From assembly GCF_019468465.1 (NCBI RefSeq), contig NZ_CP080519.1, positions 4,293,001 to 4,357,000 on the forward strand: a stretch of DNA of 64,000 nt, given 5' to 3'. Position 1 is the stretch's first letter. Each line of letters opens with the position of its first letter. Of the stretch, positions 34,613-43,480 are shown piece by piece. The stretch comes from Amycolatopsis sp. DSM 110486. Lineage in GTDB: Bacteria; Actinomycetota; Actinomycetes; Mycobacteriales; Pseudonocardiaceae. A program made the translations under genes and the position numbers. A model generated the notes under the pieces. It was given only the letters and a program-made list of their open reading frames with translations, was not told where the DNA came from and searched no databases.

Positions 34613-35038
34613 TCAGCCGAGCCGGGTGTGGGAGATCAGCTCCCCGAACTGCTCCAGTGCGGGCTCCACGCGGTCGAGGTCGAACCGCCCTTCGTTCCAC
34701 ACCAGGACCTCGCCGCCATCGATGCGAAACGGTCGCGGGTGGGCGGTGAGCCATGTCTGAGCTTCGGGGGTGAGGACCGTGGCGTCGCCCTCGAACACGA
34801 ACCGCCGATCGAAGTCGGGATTACCGGTCGCGCTCCCGCCCACGCCCAGCCGTCCCGCGACGACACCCGCAACCCCGCGGCGCCGCACAGTGAGTGCTGG
34901 CGCGCGGTACGTCCACCCCCGCTCGCCCGCCCCGGCGGCAAAGGTCGCGGTCCGGCGCCGGTACCCGCGCAGGTACCAAAGCCCGTAACCGCCGACGACA
35001 AGCGCCAGGACGACATACCAGTACCAGCGCCCGGCCAA
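34613..35038 (-). CDS. Short membrane protein, internally shortened paralogue of its neighbour
   Basis: 141 residues from a TTG start with GGAGG 10 nt upstream. One N-terminal helix (WYWYVVLALVVGGYGLWYLR) then a soluble part. Its last 70 residues align with those of the 35.1-35.8 kb gene: LTPEAQTWLTAHPRPFRI with VTPAMQEWLRRHGRPFRV, and NEGRFDLDRVEPALEQFGEL with WDGGRFNTQRVEPAVADLAEL. The middle ~70 residues of the paralogue are absent. Function unknown; no family recognised. Confidence 0.65.
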   Translation of the reverse strand: MAGRWYWYVVLALVVGGYGLWYLRGYRRRTATFAAGAGERGWTYRAPALTVRRRGVAGVVAGRLGVGGSATGNPDFDRRFVFEGDATVLTPEAQTWLTAHPRPFRIDGGEVLVWNEGRFDLDRVEPALEQFGELISHTRLG

Positions 35039-35127
35039 CGCTCGCCCACCTCCACGTCAACGGCTGACGGGCTTCAGCCCGGCAGCTTCTGAAAACAGCT
35101 GGTCCGGGTCGCCCTCGACGAGCATCC

Positions 35128-35757
35128 TCACCGGCCGCCGTGGACCCCGCTCAGCAACGGCACCAGCTCGGCCAGATCCGCCACCGCCGGCTCCACCCGC
35201 TGGGTGTTGAACCGGCCGCCGTCCCAGGTCTCGGCCATGCCCGCGACCACGCGGAACGGGCGGCCGTGCCGGCGTAGCCACTCCTGCATGGCGGGTGTCA
35301 CCGGGCCGTAGGTGACCCAGTCCTGGTCGAACGGCTCGTCGCCGGTGCCGGCGCGGTTGAAGCCGAGGTCGCGGGCGAGCCGGCCCAGGGTGTCGCGCGG
35401 GGCGGCGTAGACCTCGGGCGCGGGGAAGGGCAGGCGCACGCCCGTGAGCTGCGTCCAGCGGCGGCGGGCGCGGTTCTGGTGGCCGACGACCTCGCTGTAC
35501 TCGAAGGACAGCACCTCCAGCTCACGCCAGTGCCCTGCGACGGCGTGCCAGGTGCGGCGGCGGCGGCCGTAGCCCTCGAACGGGCGGCCGTAGCAGCGGC
35601 CGACGAGGTCGGGCTCGCGTTCGGTGTAGGACCAGCCGCGGTCGGCGGCGAAGGACTGGATGGCGGCGCGGTGGCGTTGGTAGCGCCGGTAGTACAGGTA
35701 GGCGCCGCCGATGACGACGATCGGTGAGATCACGTACCAGATCCAGTGGGTGGCCAT
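35128..35757 (-). CDS. Membrane protein of unknown function (paralogue pair)
   Basis: 209 residues from the ATG at 35757; a TTG at 35769 gives four more. One N-terminal membrane helix (WIWYVISPIVVIGGAYLYY) with a basic cytoplasmic stretch, then a soluble domain (FAADRGWSYTEREPDLVG ... EVLSFEYSEVVGHQNRARR) that resembles the DUF3137-like pattern of an ageing 'AADRGW' motif seen in several actinobacterial proteins. No catalytic motif. It is upstream of its shortened paralogue on the same strand. Confidence 0.7.
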   Translation of the reverse strand: MATHWIWYVISPIVVIGGAYLYYRRYQRHRAAIQSFAADRGWSYTEREPDLVGRCYGRPFEGYGRRRRTWHAVAGHWRELEVLSFEYSEVVGHQNRARRRWTQLTGVRLPFPAPEVYAAPRDTLGRLARDLGFNRAGTGDEPFDQDWVTYGPVTPAMQEWLRRHGRPFRVVAGMAETWDGGRFNTQRVEPAVADLAELVPLLSGVHGGR

Positions 35758-35893
35758 CAGCCTGAACAACCTCCGAAACGCGGGCAGGGCGCGGATGATC
35801 TTGCCCGGCCGGCCCCGGTGCCCGGCGCCACTCGCGCCGCGGTCACCTGATCGGGGGCAGGTGTGCGTCGCGTCATGTCGATGACCAGTGACT

Positions 35894-35911
35894 TTGTGCG
35901 CGCGTTCACAA
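35894..35911 (+). promoter_or_regulatory. Rex operator (ROP) upstream of rex
   Basis: TTGTGCGCGCGTTCACAA is an 18-nt imperfect palindrome that matches the Rex operator consensus TTGTGAANNNNTTCACAA except for two positions. Its left half doubles as the -35 (TTGTGC) with TACCGT 18 nt downstream (35918-35923) as -10, so Rex binding would block transcription. Confidence 0.85.
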
Positions 35912-36010
35912 GTGGACTACCGTAGGGACTCGTCCCGCAAAAGCCCGGCATTGAACCGGACTCCAGTCGCGGGGTCAAGGGATGCGACCCAATCTTGAGG
36001 AGTGGCCGGC

Positions 36011-36916
36011 GTGGTGACACAGCGGGGGAGGCGCAGCGGTGCCGAACCGCCCGCTGAACCACCCCGCCGGGCCGCGAAGGGCAATGGCCGCGCCCGGCGG
36101 GCAGCGCCCGATGCCGACAACGCGCCCACGGCGGAGATGCCCGCGGTCGACAGCGCGGTCGAGACCGCCGTCCGCGCCAAGCAGATCCCCGAAGCGGCCG
36201 TCGCGCGCCTCGCCGTCTACCTCCGTGTCCTGTCCGGAATGGCGGAGCAGGGCGCGACCACCGTCTCCAGCGAAGAGCTTTCCGCGTCCGCGGGTGTGAA
36301 CTCCGCCAAGCTGCGCAAGGACCTCTCCTACCTCGGCTCGTACGGCACGCGTGGCGTCGGCTACGAGGTGCAGGTGCTGGTCAGCCAGATCGAACGCATC
36401 CTCGGCCTCACTCGCCAGCACCGCGTCGCCGTGGTCGGGATCGGTAACCTCGGTCACGCGCTGGCCAACTACGGCGGGTTCCCCGGCCGCGGGTTCCCCG
36501 TAGAGGCGCTGTTCGACCTCGACCCCGACCTCGTCGGGGTTCCCGTAGGGGGTCTGCCCGTCTCGCACCTGGACGAAATCCCGCGAGTTTGCTCCGAACG
36601 GCAGATTTCCATCGGGATCATCGCCACACCTCCTACCGCTGCGCAGTCCGTGTGCGACAGGCTGGTGGCGGGCGGCGTCCAGTGCATACTGAACTTCGCG
36701 CCGGTGGTGCTCCAGGTGCCGGCGCACATCGAGGTCCGCAAGGTCGACCTGGCGGTCGAACTTCAGATCCTCTCGTTCCACGTGGCTCGCCGTGCCGATG
36801 ACGCCCTGGCAATTCAGGGGAATACCGGGTTACCGGACGCCGGCCTGCCGATCGACAATGGCAGCAGCGGCAACGGACAGGCAGACGGCGGTCTTGGAAT
36901 GGTGGTGCGCGGATGA
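36011..36916 (+). CDS. rex: Redox-sensing transcriptional repressor Rex
   Basis: 301 residues from the GTG at 36011 (GAGGAG 8 nt upstream); GTG codons at 36002 and 36014 are alternatives. A ~50-residue charged extension precedes the winged helix ([40 protein letters not shown]). The NADH-binding Rossmann domain starts at [20 protein letters not shown] Rex dimer leaves DNA when NADH rises. The operator upstream and overlap with hemA (ATGA) mean heme synthesis is directly tied to the redox state. The C-terminal Gly/Asn tail is variable. Confidence 0.96.
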   Translation: MVTQRGRRSGAEPPAEPPRRAAKGNGRARRAAPDADNAPTAEMPAVDSAVETAVRAKQIPEAAVARLAVYLRVLSGMAEQGATTVSSEELSASAGVNSAKLRKDLSYLGSYGTRGVGYEVQVLVSQIERILGLTRQHRVAVVGIGNLGHALANYGGFPGRGFPVEALFDLDPDLVGVPVGGLPVSHLDEIPRVCSERQISIGIIATPPTAAQSVCDRLVAGGVQCILNFAPVVLQVPAHIEVRKVDLAVELQILSFHVARRADDALAIQGNTGLPDAGLPIDNGSSGNGQADGGLGMVVRG

Positions 36917-38229
36917 GCGTGTTGGCGGTCGGGCTCTCCCACCGAAGTGCGGAGCTGACCACGCTCGAACGGGCCGCCGTGCCCGCCGAAGAGGTCACGA
37001 AGGTCCTGCACGAGCTGCAGCAGGCCGAGAGCGTGAGCGAGGCCATGCTGGTCTCCACGTGCAACCGCATCGAGGTCTACGCGGTGGTCGAGACGTTCCA
37101 CGGCGGCGTCAACGACGTCTCCGACGTGCTCGCCCGCCAGGCCGGCATGGAGCCGGCGGAGCTCTACGACAACCTCTACGTGCACTACGCCGGCGCGGCC
37201 GTCGAGCACCTGTTCTCCGTGACCTCGGGTCTCGACTCGATGGTCGTCGGCGAGACGCAGATCCTCGGCCAGGTCCGCTCGGCCTACGCCACCGCGCGTG
37301 AGGCCGGCACCGTCGGGCGCACGCTGCACGAGCTGATCCAGACGACGCTGCGCGTCGGCAAGCGCGTGCACTCCGAGACGGGTCTCGACCAGCTGGGCGC
37401 GTCCGTGGTGTCCGAGGCGCTGGCCGCCGCGGGTGATCTCGTGGGCAAGCACGCCCTGATCGTCGGCGCCGGCTCGATGGGCGCGCTGACGGCGTCGCAC
37501 CTGCGCAAGGCCGGCATCGGCGAGATCACCGTGGCGAACCGCACCGAGGCCAAGGCCGCGCGGCTCGCCGAGAAGACCGCGATCGAGGGCGTGCCCGCGC
37601 GCCCCGTGCCGCTGTCCGAGCTGGCCGACGCCGTGGCGAAAGCCGACATCGTCGTGTCGTGCACCGGTGCGCAGGATGCCGTGTTCCTGCCCGAGCACGT
37701 GCCCGCCCGCGCGGGCCGCCCGCTCGTGGTGTGCGACCTCGGTCTGCCGAAGGACGTCGACGCGGGCGTGGCCGACCTGGTCGACGTCACCGTCGTCGAC
37801 CTCGAGACGATCCAGCGCCGCATGCGCGACGCCGGTGCCCCGACCACCGAACGCCAGACGATCAAGGCCAACGGCATCGTGCTCGACGAGGTGCGCGACT
37901 ACCTCGCCGGCCAGCGCAGCGCCGAGGTCACGCCCACCGTCACCGCGCTGCGCCGTCGCGCGGCCGACGTGGTCGACGCGGAGCTGCTTCGTCTGGACAA
38001 CCGCCTCCCGGACCTCGACACGCAGGTCCGCGAAGAAGTCGGCCGCACGGTCCGCCGTGTCGTCGACAAATTGCTGCACGCGCCCACCGTGCGGGTGAAG
38101 CAGCTGGCCGCCGAGACGGCCGACACCGACTACGCCAACGCGTTGCGCGAGCTGTTCTGCCTCGACCCGCAGGCCCCCGCGGCTGTGGCGAGCCCCACCG
38201 CCGTGCCGCCAGACATCGAGAAGAAGTAA
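36913..38229 (+). CDS. hemA: Glutamyl-tRNA reductase
   Basis: 438 residues. Catalytic Cys50 lies in [21 protein letters not shown] is the family start and the NADPH domain has [16 protein letters not shown]. The C-terminal dimerisation domain has the [17 protein letters not shown] helix. It reduces glutamyl-tRNA to glutamate-1-semialdehyde, the first step of C5 heme synthesis. The substrate is passed to HemL, coded at 50.7 kb. The ATG overlaps the rex stop by 4 nt. hemC follows after 3 nt. Confidence 0.97.
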   Translation: MSVLAVGLSHRSAELTTLERAAVPAEEVTKVLHELQQAESVSEAMLVSTCNRIEVYAVVETFHGGVNDVSDVLARQAGMEPAELYDNLYVHYAGAAVEHLFSVTSGLDSMVVGETQILGQVRSAYATAREAGTVGRTLHELIQTTLRVGKRVHSETGLDQLGASVVSEALAAAGDLVGKHALIVGAGSMGALTASHLRKAGIGEITVANRTEAKAARLAEKTAIEGVPARPVPLSELADAVAKADIVVSCTGAQDAVFLPEHVPARAGRPLVVCDLGLPKDVDAGVADLVDVTVVDLETIQRRMRDAGAPTTERQTIKANGIVLDEVRDYLAGQRSAEVTPTVTALRRRAADVVDAELLRLDNRLPDLDTQVREEVGRTVRRVVDKLLHAPTVRVKQLAAETADTDYANALRELFCLDPQAPAAVASPTAVPPDIEKK

Positions 38230-38232
38230 GCA

Positions 38233-39183
38233 GTGGACAGAGTGATTCGCATCGGGACGCGGGGCAGCAAGCTCGCCGTCGCGCAGACCGAGACCGTGGC
38301 CGACAAGATCCGTGCCACCGGCGCCGAGGTCGAGATCGTCACGGTGACCACCCCCGGCGACGTCTCCAGCAAGCCGATCCCGCAGATCGGCGTCGGCGTC
38401 TTCACCTCGGCGCTGCGGGAAGCCTTGCTGCGCAAGGAAATCGACGTCATCGTCCACTCGTACAAGGACCTGCCCACGGCGCCGGCGGCCGGCATCGTGC
38501 TCGCCGCCGTGCCGCCGCGCGAGGACCCGCGCGACGCGTTGATCGCCCGCGACGGCCTCACGCTGGGTGAGCTCCCGCCCGGTTCGAAGGTGGGCACGGG
38601 GGCGCCGCGGCGCACCTCGCAGCTGCTCGCGCTGGGCCTCGGTTTGGAAATCGTGCCGATTCGGGGCAATATCGATACCCGCATGCGCAAGGTGACCGAC
38701 GGCGAGCTCGATGCCGTGGTGCTCGCGCGTGCCGGACTGGCCCGGATCGGTTTGGTGGGGGCGATCACCGAGACCCTCGACCCGATCCAGATGCTGCCCG
38801 CTCCCGCGCAGGGGGCGCTGGCGGTGGAGTGCCGGGCCGAAGACGTGGACGTGGAGCACCTGCTCGCGTCCAGTTTGGACGACGAGGGCACGCGGGCCGC
38901 GGTGACGGCCGAGCGTTCTCTGCTGGCCGCGCTCGAGGCGGGGTGCAGCGCACCCGTGGGTGCGCTCGCCGAGATCGTCGAGGACCTCGACTCCGAGGGC
39001 GCGGTCGTGGAACGGATCTCGTTGCGCGGCACCGCGGCCGTCGAGGGCGAGAACGGTGCGGTCGACATGCTGCGGGCTTCCGCACTCGCCGACTTCACCG
39101 AGGCTGAGCAGCTCGGCCGGACGTTGGCCGCCGAGCTCCTCGACCTGGGTGCCGGCGCACTGCTTTCCGGCCCCGCCCAGTGA
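38233..39183 (+). CDS. hemC: Porphobilinogen deaminase (hydroxymethylbilane synthase)
   Basis: 316 residues, GTG start. [15 protein letters not shown] at the N-terminus, [15 protein letters not shown] and [14 protein letters not shown] with the active-site arginines, and the dipyrromethane-cofactor Cys in [11 protein letters not shown]. It links four porphobilinogen units. Part of the coupled rex-hemA-hemC-hemD operon; the stop overlaps the hemD GTG by 4 nt (39180-39183). Confidence 0.97.
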   Translation: MDRVIRIGTRGSKLAVAQTETVADKIRATGAEVEIVTVTTPGDVSSKPIPQIGVGVFTSALREALLRKEIDVIVHSYKDLPTAPAAGIVLAAVPPREDPRDALIARDGLTLGELPPGSKVGTGAPRRTSQLLALGLGLEIVPIRGNIDTRMRKVTDGELDAVVLARAGLARIGLVGAITETLDPIQMLPAPAQGALAVECRAEDVDVEHLLASSLDDEGTRAAVTAERSLLAALEAGCSAPVGALAEIVEDLDSEGAVVERISLRGTAAVEGENGAVDMLRASALADFTEAEQLGRTLAAELLDLGAGALLSGPAQ

Positions 39184-40802
39184 CGCAACCCGCACCGCAC
39201 CCGAACGACCAGCACCACACACCTGCGGCCGATGACGTACCCGGTCGCCTGACAGGAGAAACGCCAGAGATGACCCCCGCTCGCAAGACCGCTGGGCGCG
39301 TCGCCTTCGTGGGCTCGGGCCCCGGTGACGCCGGGCTGCTCACAGTCCGCGCCCAGGAGCTGCTCGCCAAGGCCGAGGTCGTGGTGACCGATCCCGACGT
39401 GCCTGCCGCCGTGCTCGCCTTCGCCGCCCCCGGCGCCGAGGTCCGGCCCGCCGTCGGTGAGCCCGCCGACGTGTCGAAGGACCTGACCACCGAGGCCAAG
39501 GCCGGGCGGCTCGTGCTGCGCCTGGTCGCCGGCGACCCGCTGACCACCCCCGCCGTGGTGAACGAGGTGCAGGCCGTGGCCCGCACGTCCGCCGTGTTCG
39601 AGGTGATCCCGGGCGTTTCCCCCGGCGCCGCGGTGCCGGCCTACGCCGGTGTCGCACTGGGCGGCACCCACACCGAGGTCGACGTCCGCGGCGAGGTCGA
39701 CTGGGCGGCGCTCGCCGCGCAGCCCGGCCCGCTCGTGCTGCACGCCACCTCGGCGCACCTCGCCGAGGCCGCGAGCCGGCTCACGGAGAAGGGCATGCCG
39801 CCGTCCACGCCCGTCGCGGTGACGGCCAACGGCACCATCAACACTCAGCGCACCCTCGACTCCACGCTCAGCACGCTCGGCAACGACGCGGGTGAGCTCG
39901 TCGGCCCGCTGATCGTGACCATCGGCCAGGCCGCCGGGCATCGCTCGAAGCTGTCGTGGTGGGAGTCGCGCGCGCTCTACGGCTGGAAGGTCCTGGTGCC
40001 GCGCACCAAGGAGCAGGCCGGCGAGATGGCCGACCGGCTGCGCAGCCACGGCGCGACCTCGCACGAGGTGCCCACGATCTCCGTCGAGCCGCCCCGCAGC
40101 CCGGCGCAGATGGAGCGCTCGGTGAAGGGCCTCGTCGACGGCCGCTACCAGTGGATCGTCTTCACCTCCACCAACGCGGTGCGCGCGGTGTGGGAGAAGT
40201 TCGAGGAGTTCGGTCTCGACGCCCGCGCGTTCTCCGGCGTGAAGATCGCCTGCGTCGGCGCCTCGACGGCCGCCAAGGTCCGCTCGTTCGGCATCATCCC
40301 CGAGCTGATCCCGTCGGGCGAGCAGTCGTCCGAAGGGCTCTTGGCCGAGTTCCCGCCGTACGACGACGTGCTCGACCCGGTGGACCGGGTGCTGTTGCCG
40401 CGCGCCGACATCGCCACCGAAACGTTGTCCGCCGGCCTGCGCGACCGCGGCTGGGAAATCGACGATGTCACGGCCTACCGCACGGTCCGCGCCGCCCCGC
40501 CGCCCGCCGAGACCCGCGAGATGATCAAGACCGGCGGCTTCGACGCGGTCTGCTTCACCTCGTCCTCGACGGTGCGCAACCTGGTCGGCATCGCCGGCAA
40601 GCCGCACACACGCACCCTGGTCGCGTGCATCGGCCCGAAGACCGCGGAAACCGCCGTGGAATTCGGCCTGCGCGTCGACGTCCAGCCGGAGAAGGCCGAC
40701 GTGCCGCACCTGGTGGACGCCCTGGCGGAGCACGCCGCCCGGCTTCGCGCGGAGGGGGCCTTGCCGCCGCCTCGGAAGGCGAAGCGGGCGCGTCGTAGCT
40801 GA
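39180..40802 (+). CDS. hemD: Uroporphyrinogen-III synthase fused to a divergent SUMT-like domain
   Basis: 540 residues from the coupled GTG; an ATG at 39270 ([20 protein letters not shown]) with AGGAG 11 nt upstream is the alternative start. The N-terminal ~240 residues have the methyltransferase fold but key motifs differ: [11 protein letters not shown] is kept, whereas the usual VVYDRLV reads VVVTDPDV and GDPFVFGRGGEE reads [14 protein letters not shown]. The C-terminal HemD domain ([45 protein letters not shown]) cyclises hydroxymethylbilane to uroporphyrinogen III. The methyltransferase part may be inactive. Confidence 0.92.
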   Translation: MTQPAPHPNDQHHTPAADDVPGRLTGETPEMTPARKTAGRVAFVGSGPGDAGLLTVRAQELLAKAEVVVTDPDVPAAVLAFAAPGAEVRPAVGEPADVSKDLTTEAKAGRLVLRLVAGDPLTTPAVVNEVQAVARTSAVFEVIPGVSPGAAVPAYAGVALGGTHTEVDVRGEVDWAALAAQPGPLVLHATSAHLAEAASRLTEKGMPPSTPVAVTANGTINTQRTLDSTLSTLGNDAGELVGPLIVTIGQAAGHRSKLSWWESRALYGWKVLVPRTKEQAGEMADRLRSHGATSHEVPTISVEPPRSPAQMERSVKGLVDGRYQWIVFTSTNAVRAVWEKFEEFGLDARAFSGVKIACVGASTAAKVRSFGIIPELIPSGEQSSEGLLAEFPPYDDVLDPVDRVLLPRADIATETLSAGLRDRGWEIDDVTAYRTVRAAPPPAETREMIKTGGFDAVCFTSSSTVRNLVGIAGKPHTRTLVACIGPKTAETAVEFGLRVDVQPEKADVPHLVDALAEHAARLRAEGALPPPRKAKRARRS

Positions 40803-40815
40803 CGGTTCGTGGTTC

Positions 40816-40856
40816 GGGAAGGGCCCTTCTCCGGTATCCGGGGAGGGGCCTTTCTC
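40816..40856 (+). terminator. Terminator/attenuator between hemD and hemB
   Basis: 19-bp arms (40816-40834 and 40838-40856) with a TAT loop; in RNA all positions pair, four of them as G-U. It lies 14 nt after hemD and 84 nt before hemB, so hemB probably has its own promoter or receives attenuated readthrough. Confidence 0.75.
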
Positions 40857-40939
40857 GTGTACCGGAGTTTCCAGACACCTTGTCAGAACGTGGTTTTTCC
40901 CGAGGGCACGCGAAATGCCCCGCGAACAGCCGGAGTACC

Positions 40940-41920
40940 GTGAACGACGTGTTCCCTGAGCATCGACCCCGCAGGCTCCGTACCACGCCGGCCATGCGCA
41001 GGCTGGTCGGTGAAACGACGCTTCGCCCGCGTCAGCTGATTCTGCCCATGTTCGTGGCCGAGGGTATCGCCGCGCCGCGGCCGATTCAGAGTATGCCGGG
41101 GGTTGTGCAGCACACCCGGGACACGCTGCGGAAGGCCGCGGTGGAGGCGGTGAACGCCGGCGTGGGTGGGCTGATGCTGTTCGGTGTGCCGGCCAAGAGG
41201 GACGCCGAAGGGTCCGGCGCGGTCGACGAGAACGGCATCCTCAACGTCGCGCTGCGCGACCTGCGCCACGAGCTCGGGGACGCGACCGTCCTGATGGCCG
41301 ACACGTGCCTCGACGAGTTCACCGACCACGGCCACTGCGGCGTGCTCGACGCGGACGGCGCCGTGGACAACGACGCGACCCTGCGCGTGTACGCGGAAAT
41401 GGCCGTGGCGCAGGCGGAAGCGGGCGCGCACGTGCTCGGGCCCAGCGGCATGATGGACGGCCAGGTCGGTGTGATCCGCCGCGCGCTCGACGAGGTGGGC
41501 CACAGCGACAAGGCGATCCTCGCCTACTCGGCCAAGTACGCCAGCGCGTTCTACGGCCCGTTCCGTGAGGCCGTCGACTCGCAGCTCAAGGGCGACCGCA
41601 AGACCTACCAGCAGGACCTGGGCAACGCGCGTGAAGCGTTGCGCGAGATCGAGCTGGACCTCGCCGAGGGCGCCGACATGATCATGGTCAAGCCGGCACT
41701 GTCCTATTTGGACGTCATCAAGGCGGCGGCGGACATCTCGCCGGTTCCGGTGGCGGCGTACAACATCTCCGGCGAGTACGCGATGGTCGAGGCCGCCGCG
41801 GCCAACGGCTGGCTCGAGCGCGAGCGCACGATCCTGGAAGTGCTCACGTCGATCCGCCGCGCGGGCGCCGACCTGATCCTCACGTACTGGGCCGCCGAAG
41901 CCGCCGCCTGGCTCGACTGA
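40940..41920 (+). CDS. hemB: Delta-aminolevulinic acid dehydratase
   Basis: 326 residues from a GTG at 40940. Active-site lysines are in [16 protein letters not shown] and [14 protein letters not shown]. The metal region reads [17 protein letters not shown]: the first and third Cys of the classic zinc triad are present, the second is Asp, the mixed pattern common in actinobacteria. It condenses two ALA molecules to porphobilinogen, which hemC uses. A terminator hairpin separates it from hemD. Confidence 0.95.
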   Translation: MNDVFPEHRPRRLRTTPAMRRLVGETTLRPRQLILPMFVAEGIAAPRPIQSMPGVVQHTRDTLRKAAVEAVNAGVGGLMLFGVPAKRDAEGSGAVDENGILNVALRDLRHELGDATVLMADTCLDEFTDHGHCGVLDADGAVDNDATLRVYAEMAVAQAEAGAHVLGPSGMMDGQVGVIRRALDEVGHSDKAILAYSAKYASAFYGPFREAVDSQLKGDRKTYQQDLGNAREALREIELDLAEGADMIMVKPALSYLDVIKAAADISPVPVAAYNISGEYAMVEAAAANGWLERERTILEVLTSIRRAGADLILTYWAAEAAAWLD

Positions 41921-41933
41921 GCCCGCACTGGGC

Positions 41934-41939
41934 TAGAGT
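41934..41939 (+). promoter_or_regulatory. -10 box, leaderless candidate for the next membrane protein gene
   Basis: TAGAGT ends 6 nt before the GTG at 41946, with no Shine-Dalgarno in between. Confidence 0.45.
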
Positions 41940-41945
41940 CCACGA

Positions 41946-42584
41946 GTGGCCGAGAAGGACGACAACACCGCCGAACCCGCGGGGCTGACCAGCGACGACC
42001 TCGCGAAGCCGGAGCCTGCGTCGAACGAAGCCGAGCAGGGCGAAAAGGTCGAAGAGCAGGCGAAAGAGCTCCCGACCGGCTTCCCCCCGGCGCCGCCCGT
42101 CGCGTCGTACCCGGGGTACATGCAGAACGCCGAGGAGCCTGCGAAGGCGAAGGCTCCCGGACCGGTGCAGGCCGCGTTCATCCTCACGATCGTCGCGTCC
42201 GTGGTGCTGCTGATCGGCCAGGTCGTCACGATCTTCTTCAAGCAGCAGCTCGTCGACCAGGCCGTGAAGGCGACGGCGCCGGGCCGCAAGCTCGACATGG
42301 CGCAGCTCGAGTCCAACGCCACCACGCTCGTGTGGGCGCTGTTCGTCGGCGCGCTCTGCTACAGCATCATCATGGTGCTGTTCGCCTACAAGGCCCGCGA
42401 GGGCACGCGCTCGGCCCGCTCCGTGGTCACGATGCTGGCGCTGCTGGGGCTGGTGTTCCAGCTCGGGCTCGTGCGCAGCGTGTTCTCGGTGGTGTCGTCG
42501 CTGCTGCTGGTGATCCTGGTGGCGCTGCTGTACGTGCCGAGCACCTCCAGGGACTACTTCCCCAAGGTCGGCAAGAAGCTGTAA
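41946..42584 (+). CDS. Membrane protein of unknown function
   Basis: 212 residues. The acidic, disordered N-terminus (residues 1-75, Glu/Ala/Pro) is followed by four hydrophobic stretches: ILTIVASVVLLIGQVVTIFF, LVWALFVGALCYSIIMVLFA, VVTMLALLGLVFQLGLV and LLLVILVALLYVPS. No enzymatic motif. It is encoded right after hemB and overlaps the DUF3093 gene by one base (TAATG), so the three small membrane genes 41.9-43.4 kb form an operon. Confidence 0.75.
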   Translation: MAEKDDNTAEPAGLTSDDLAKPEPASNEAEQGEKVEEQAKELPTGFPPAPPVASYPGYMQNAEEPAKAKAPGPVQAAFILTIVASVVLLIGQVVTIFFKQQLVDQAVKATAPGRKLDMAQLESNATTLVWALFVGALCYSIIMVLFAYKAREGTRSARSVVTMLALLGLVFQLGLVRSVFSVVSSLLLVILVALLYVPSTSRDYFPKVGKKL

Positions 42585-43027
42585 TGGACCGCACGCTCTA
42601 CTCCGAACCCGGCGTCGGCTGGGTGTCCCTGGTCTGGGGGCCGCTGTTCGCGGTGCTCGGTGCGGTGGCGGAGCTGGCGACCGGCGGCCCGGTGCACTGG
42701 ATCCCGTGGCTGCTGATCGCGGTCGCGCTGTGCGGGCTCACGATCCCGTGGGTCTACGCGCGCCGGCGGTTCCTCTCGCTGGAAGTGACCACGCTGGCGT
42801 TGCGCCAGGGCCGCGAAAGCGTCGAGGCGAAGCGGATCGCGGACGTCACCGACGTCGGCACCCCCGTCGGCGCGCGCGTGCTCGGCGGCGGCTGGAGCGT
42901 GCCGAACAAATACGACGAGCTGCCCGTGAAGCTCGACGACGGCACGGTCGTGCTTGCGTGGGCCCGTGACGTCGAGGCGCTGAAGGCGGCGCTCACCCGG
43001 CTCGTCGAGGCGAACGAGGCGAAATGA
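42584..43027 (+). CDS. DUF3093 domain-containing membrane protein
   Basis: 147 residues from the ATG at 42584 that overlaps the upstream stop. Two hydrophobic segments (WVSLVWGPLFAVLGAVAELA and IPWLLIAVALCGLTIPWVYA) precede a soluble tail with PVGARVLGGGWSVPNKYDEL and a DDGTVVLAWARD segment. DUF3093 is an actinobacterial family without known function. Overlaps the next gene by 4 nt. Confidence 0.82.
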   Translation: MDRTLYSEPGVGWVSLVWGPLFAVLGAVAELATGGPVHWIPWLLIAVALCGLTIPWVYARRRFLSLEVTTLALRQGRESVEAKRIADVTDVGTPVGARVLGGGWSVPNKYDELPVKLDDGTVVLAWARDVEALKAALTRLVEANEAK

Positions 43028-43395
43028 CGCAGGGCCCGAAACCTGAGAGGCTTGATCCCGTGATCGACCTTCCCCAGCCGACCGGCGCCGACCTCTGGCC
43101 CGGCGATTCGGCCAAGGCGGCGCGGCTCAACCAGCCGTGGCGCGCGTTCGTGGCGCTCGGCGAGCTGGTCGTGGCCGCGGTCGTGCTGTGGCTGGCGTTC
43201 CTGCTGTGGCACGCGGGCGTCGTCACGGTCGTCACCACCGCCGGCGACGGCGCGCAGCTGGCTTCGCAGCGGTACTTCGGTGGGCACATCGCGGGGGCAC
43301 TCGCGCTCGGCGCGCTGTGCGCCGTGCTCGTGGTGGACGCGGTTCGTCAGCTGTTGCTCGCGGTGAGTGCGCGGCACCGTCGCAACAAGCACTGA
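43024..43395 (+). CDS. Small two-helix membrane protein
   Basis: 123 residues; ATG overlaps the DUF3093 stop. Helices are about LGELVVAAVVLWLAFLLWHA and GALALGALCAVLVVDAVRQL, joined by a loop with Gly/Asp. C-terminus RHRRNKH is basic and cytoplasmic. No homologue is recognised. Co-transcribed with the two preceding genes. Confidence 0.72.
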   Translation: MTQGPKPERLDPVIDLPQPTGADLWPGDSAKAARLNQPWRAFVALGELVVAAVVLWLAFLLWHAGVVTVVTTAGDGAQLASQRYFGGHIAGALALGALCAVLVVDAVRQLLLAVSARHRRNKH

Positions 43396-43420
43396 GTCCG
43401 CAACTCGAGGCGCCACATCC

Positions 43421-43451
43421 ACAGCTGACCCACAGGGAACCAACAGCTGAC
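43421..43451 (+). promoter_or_regulatory. Direct repeat upstream of the MacAB-like operon
   Basis: ACAGCTGAC occurs at 43421-43429 and 43443-43451, 22 bp apart (two helical turns). It lies 30-60 nt before the first gene of the operon and is a candidate regulator site. Confidence 0.4.
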
Positions 43452-43480
43452 TGCTAAGCAGCGCCACCAGTGTTGCGCCC

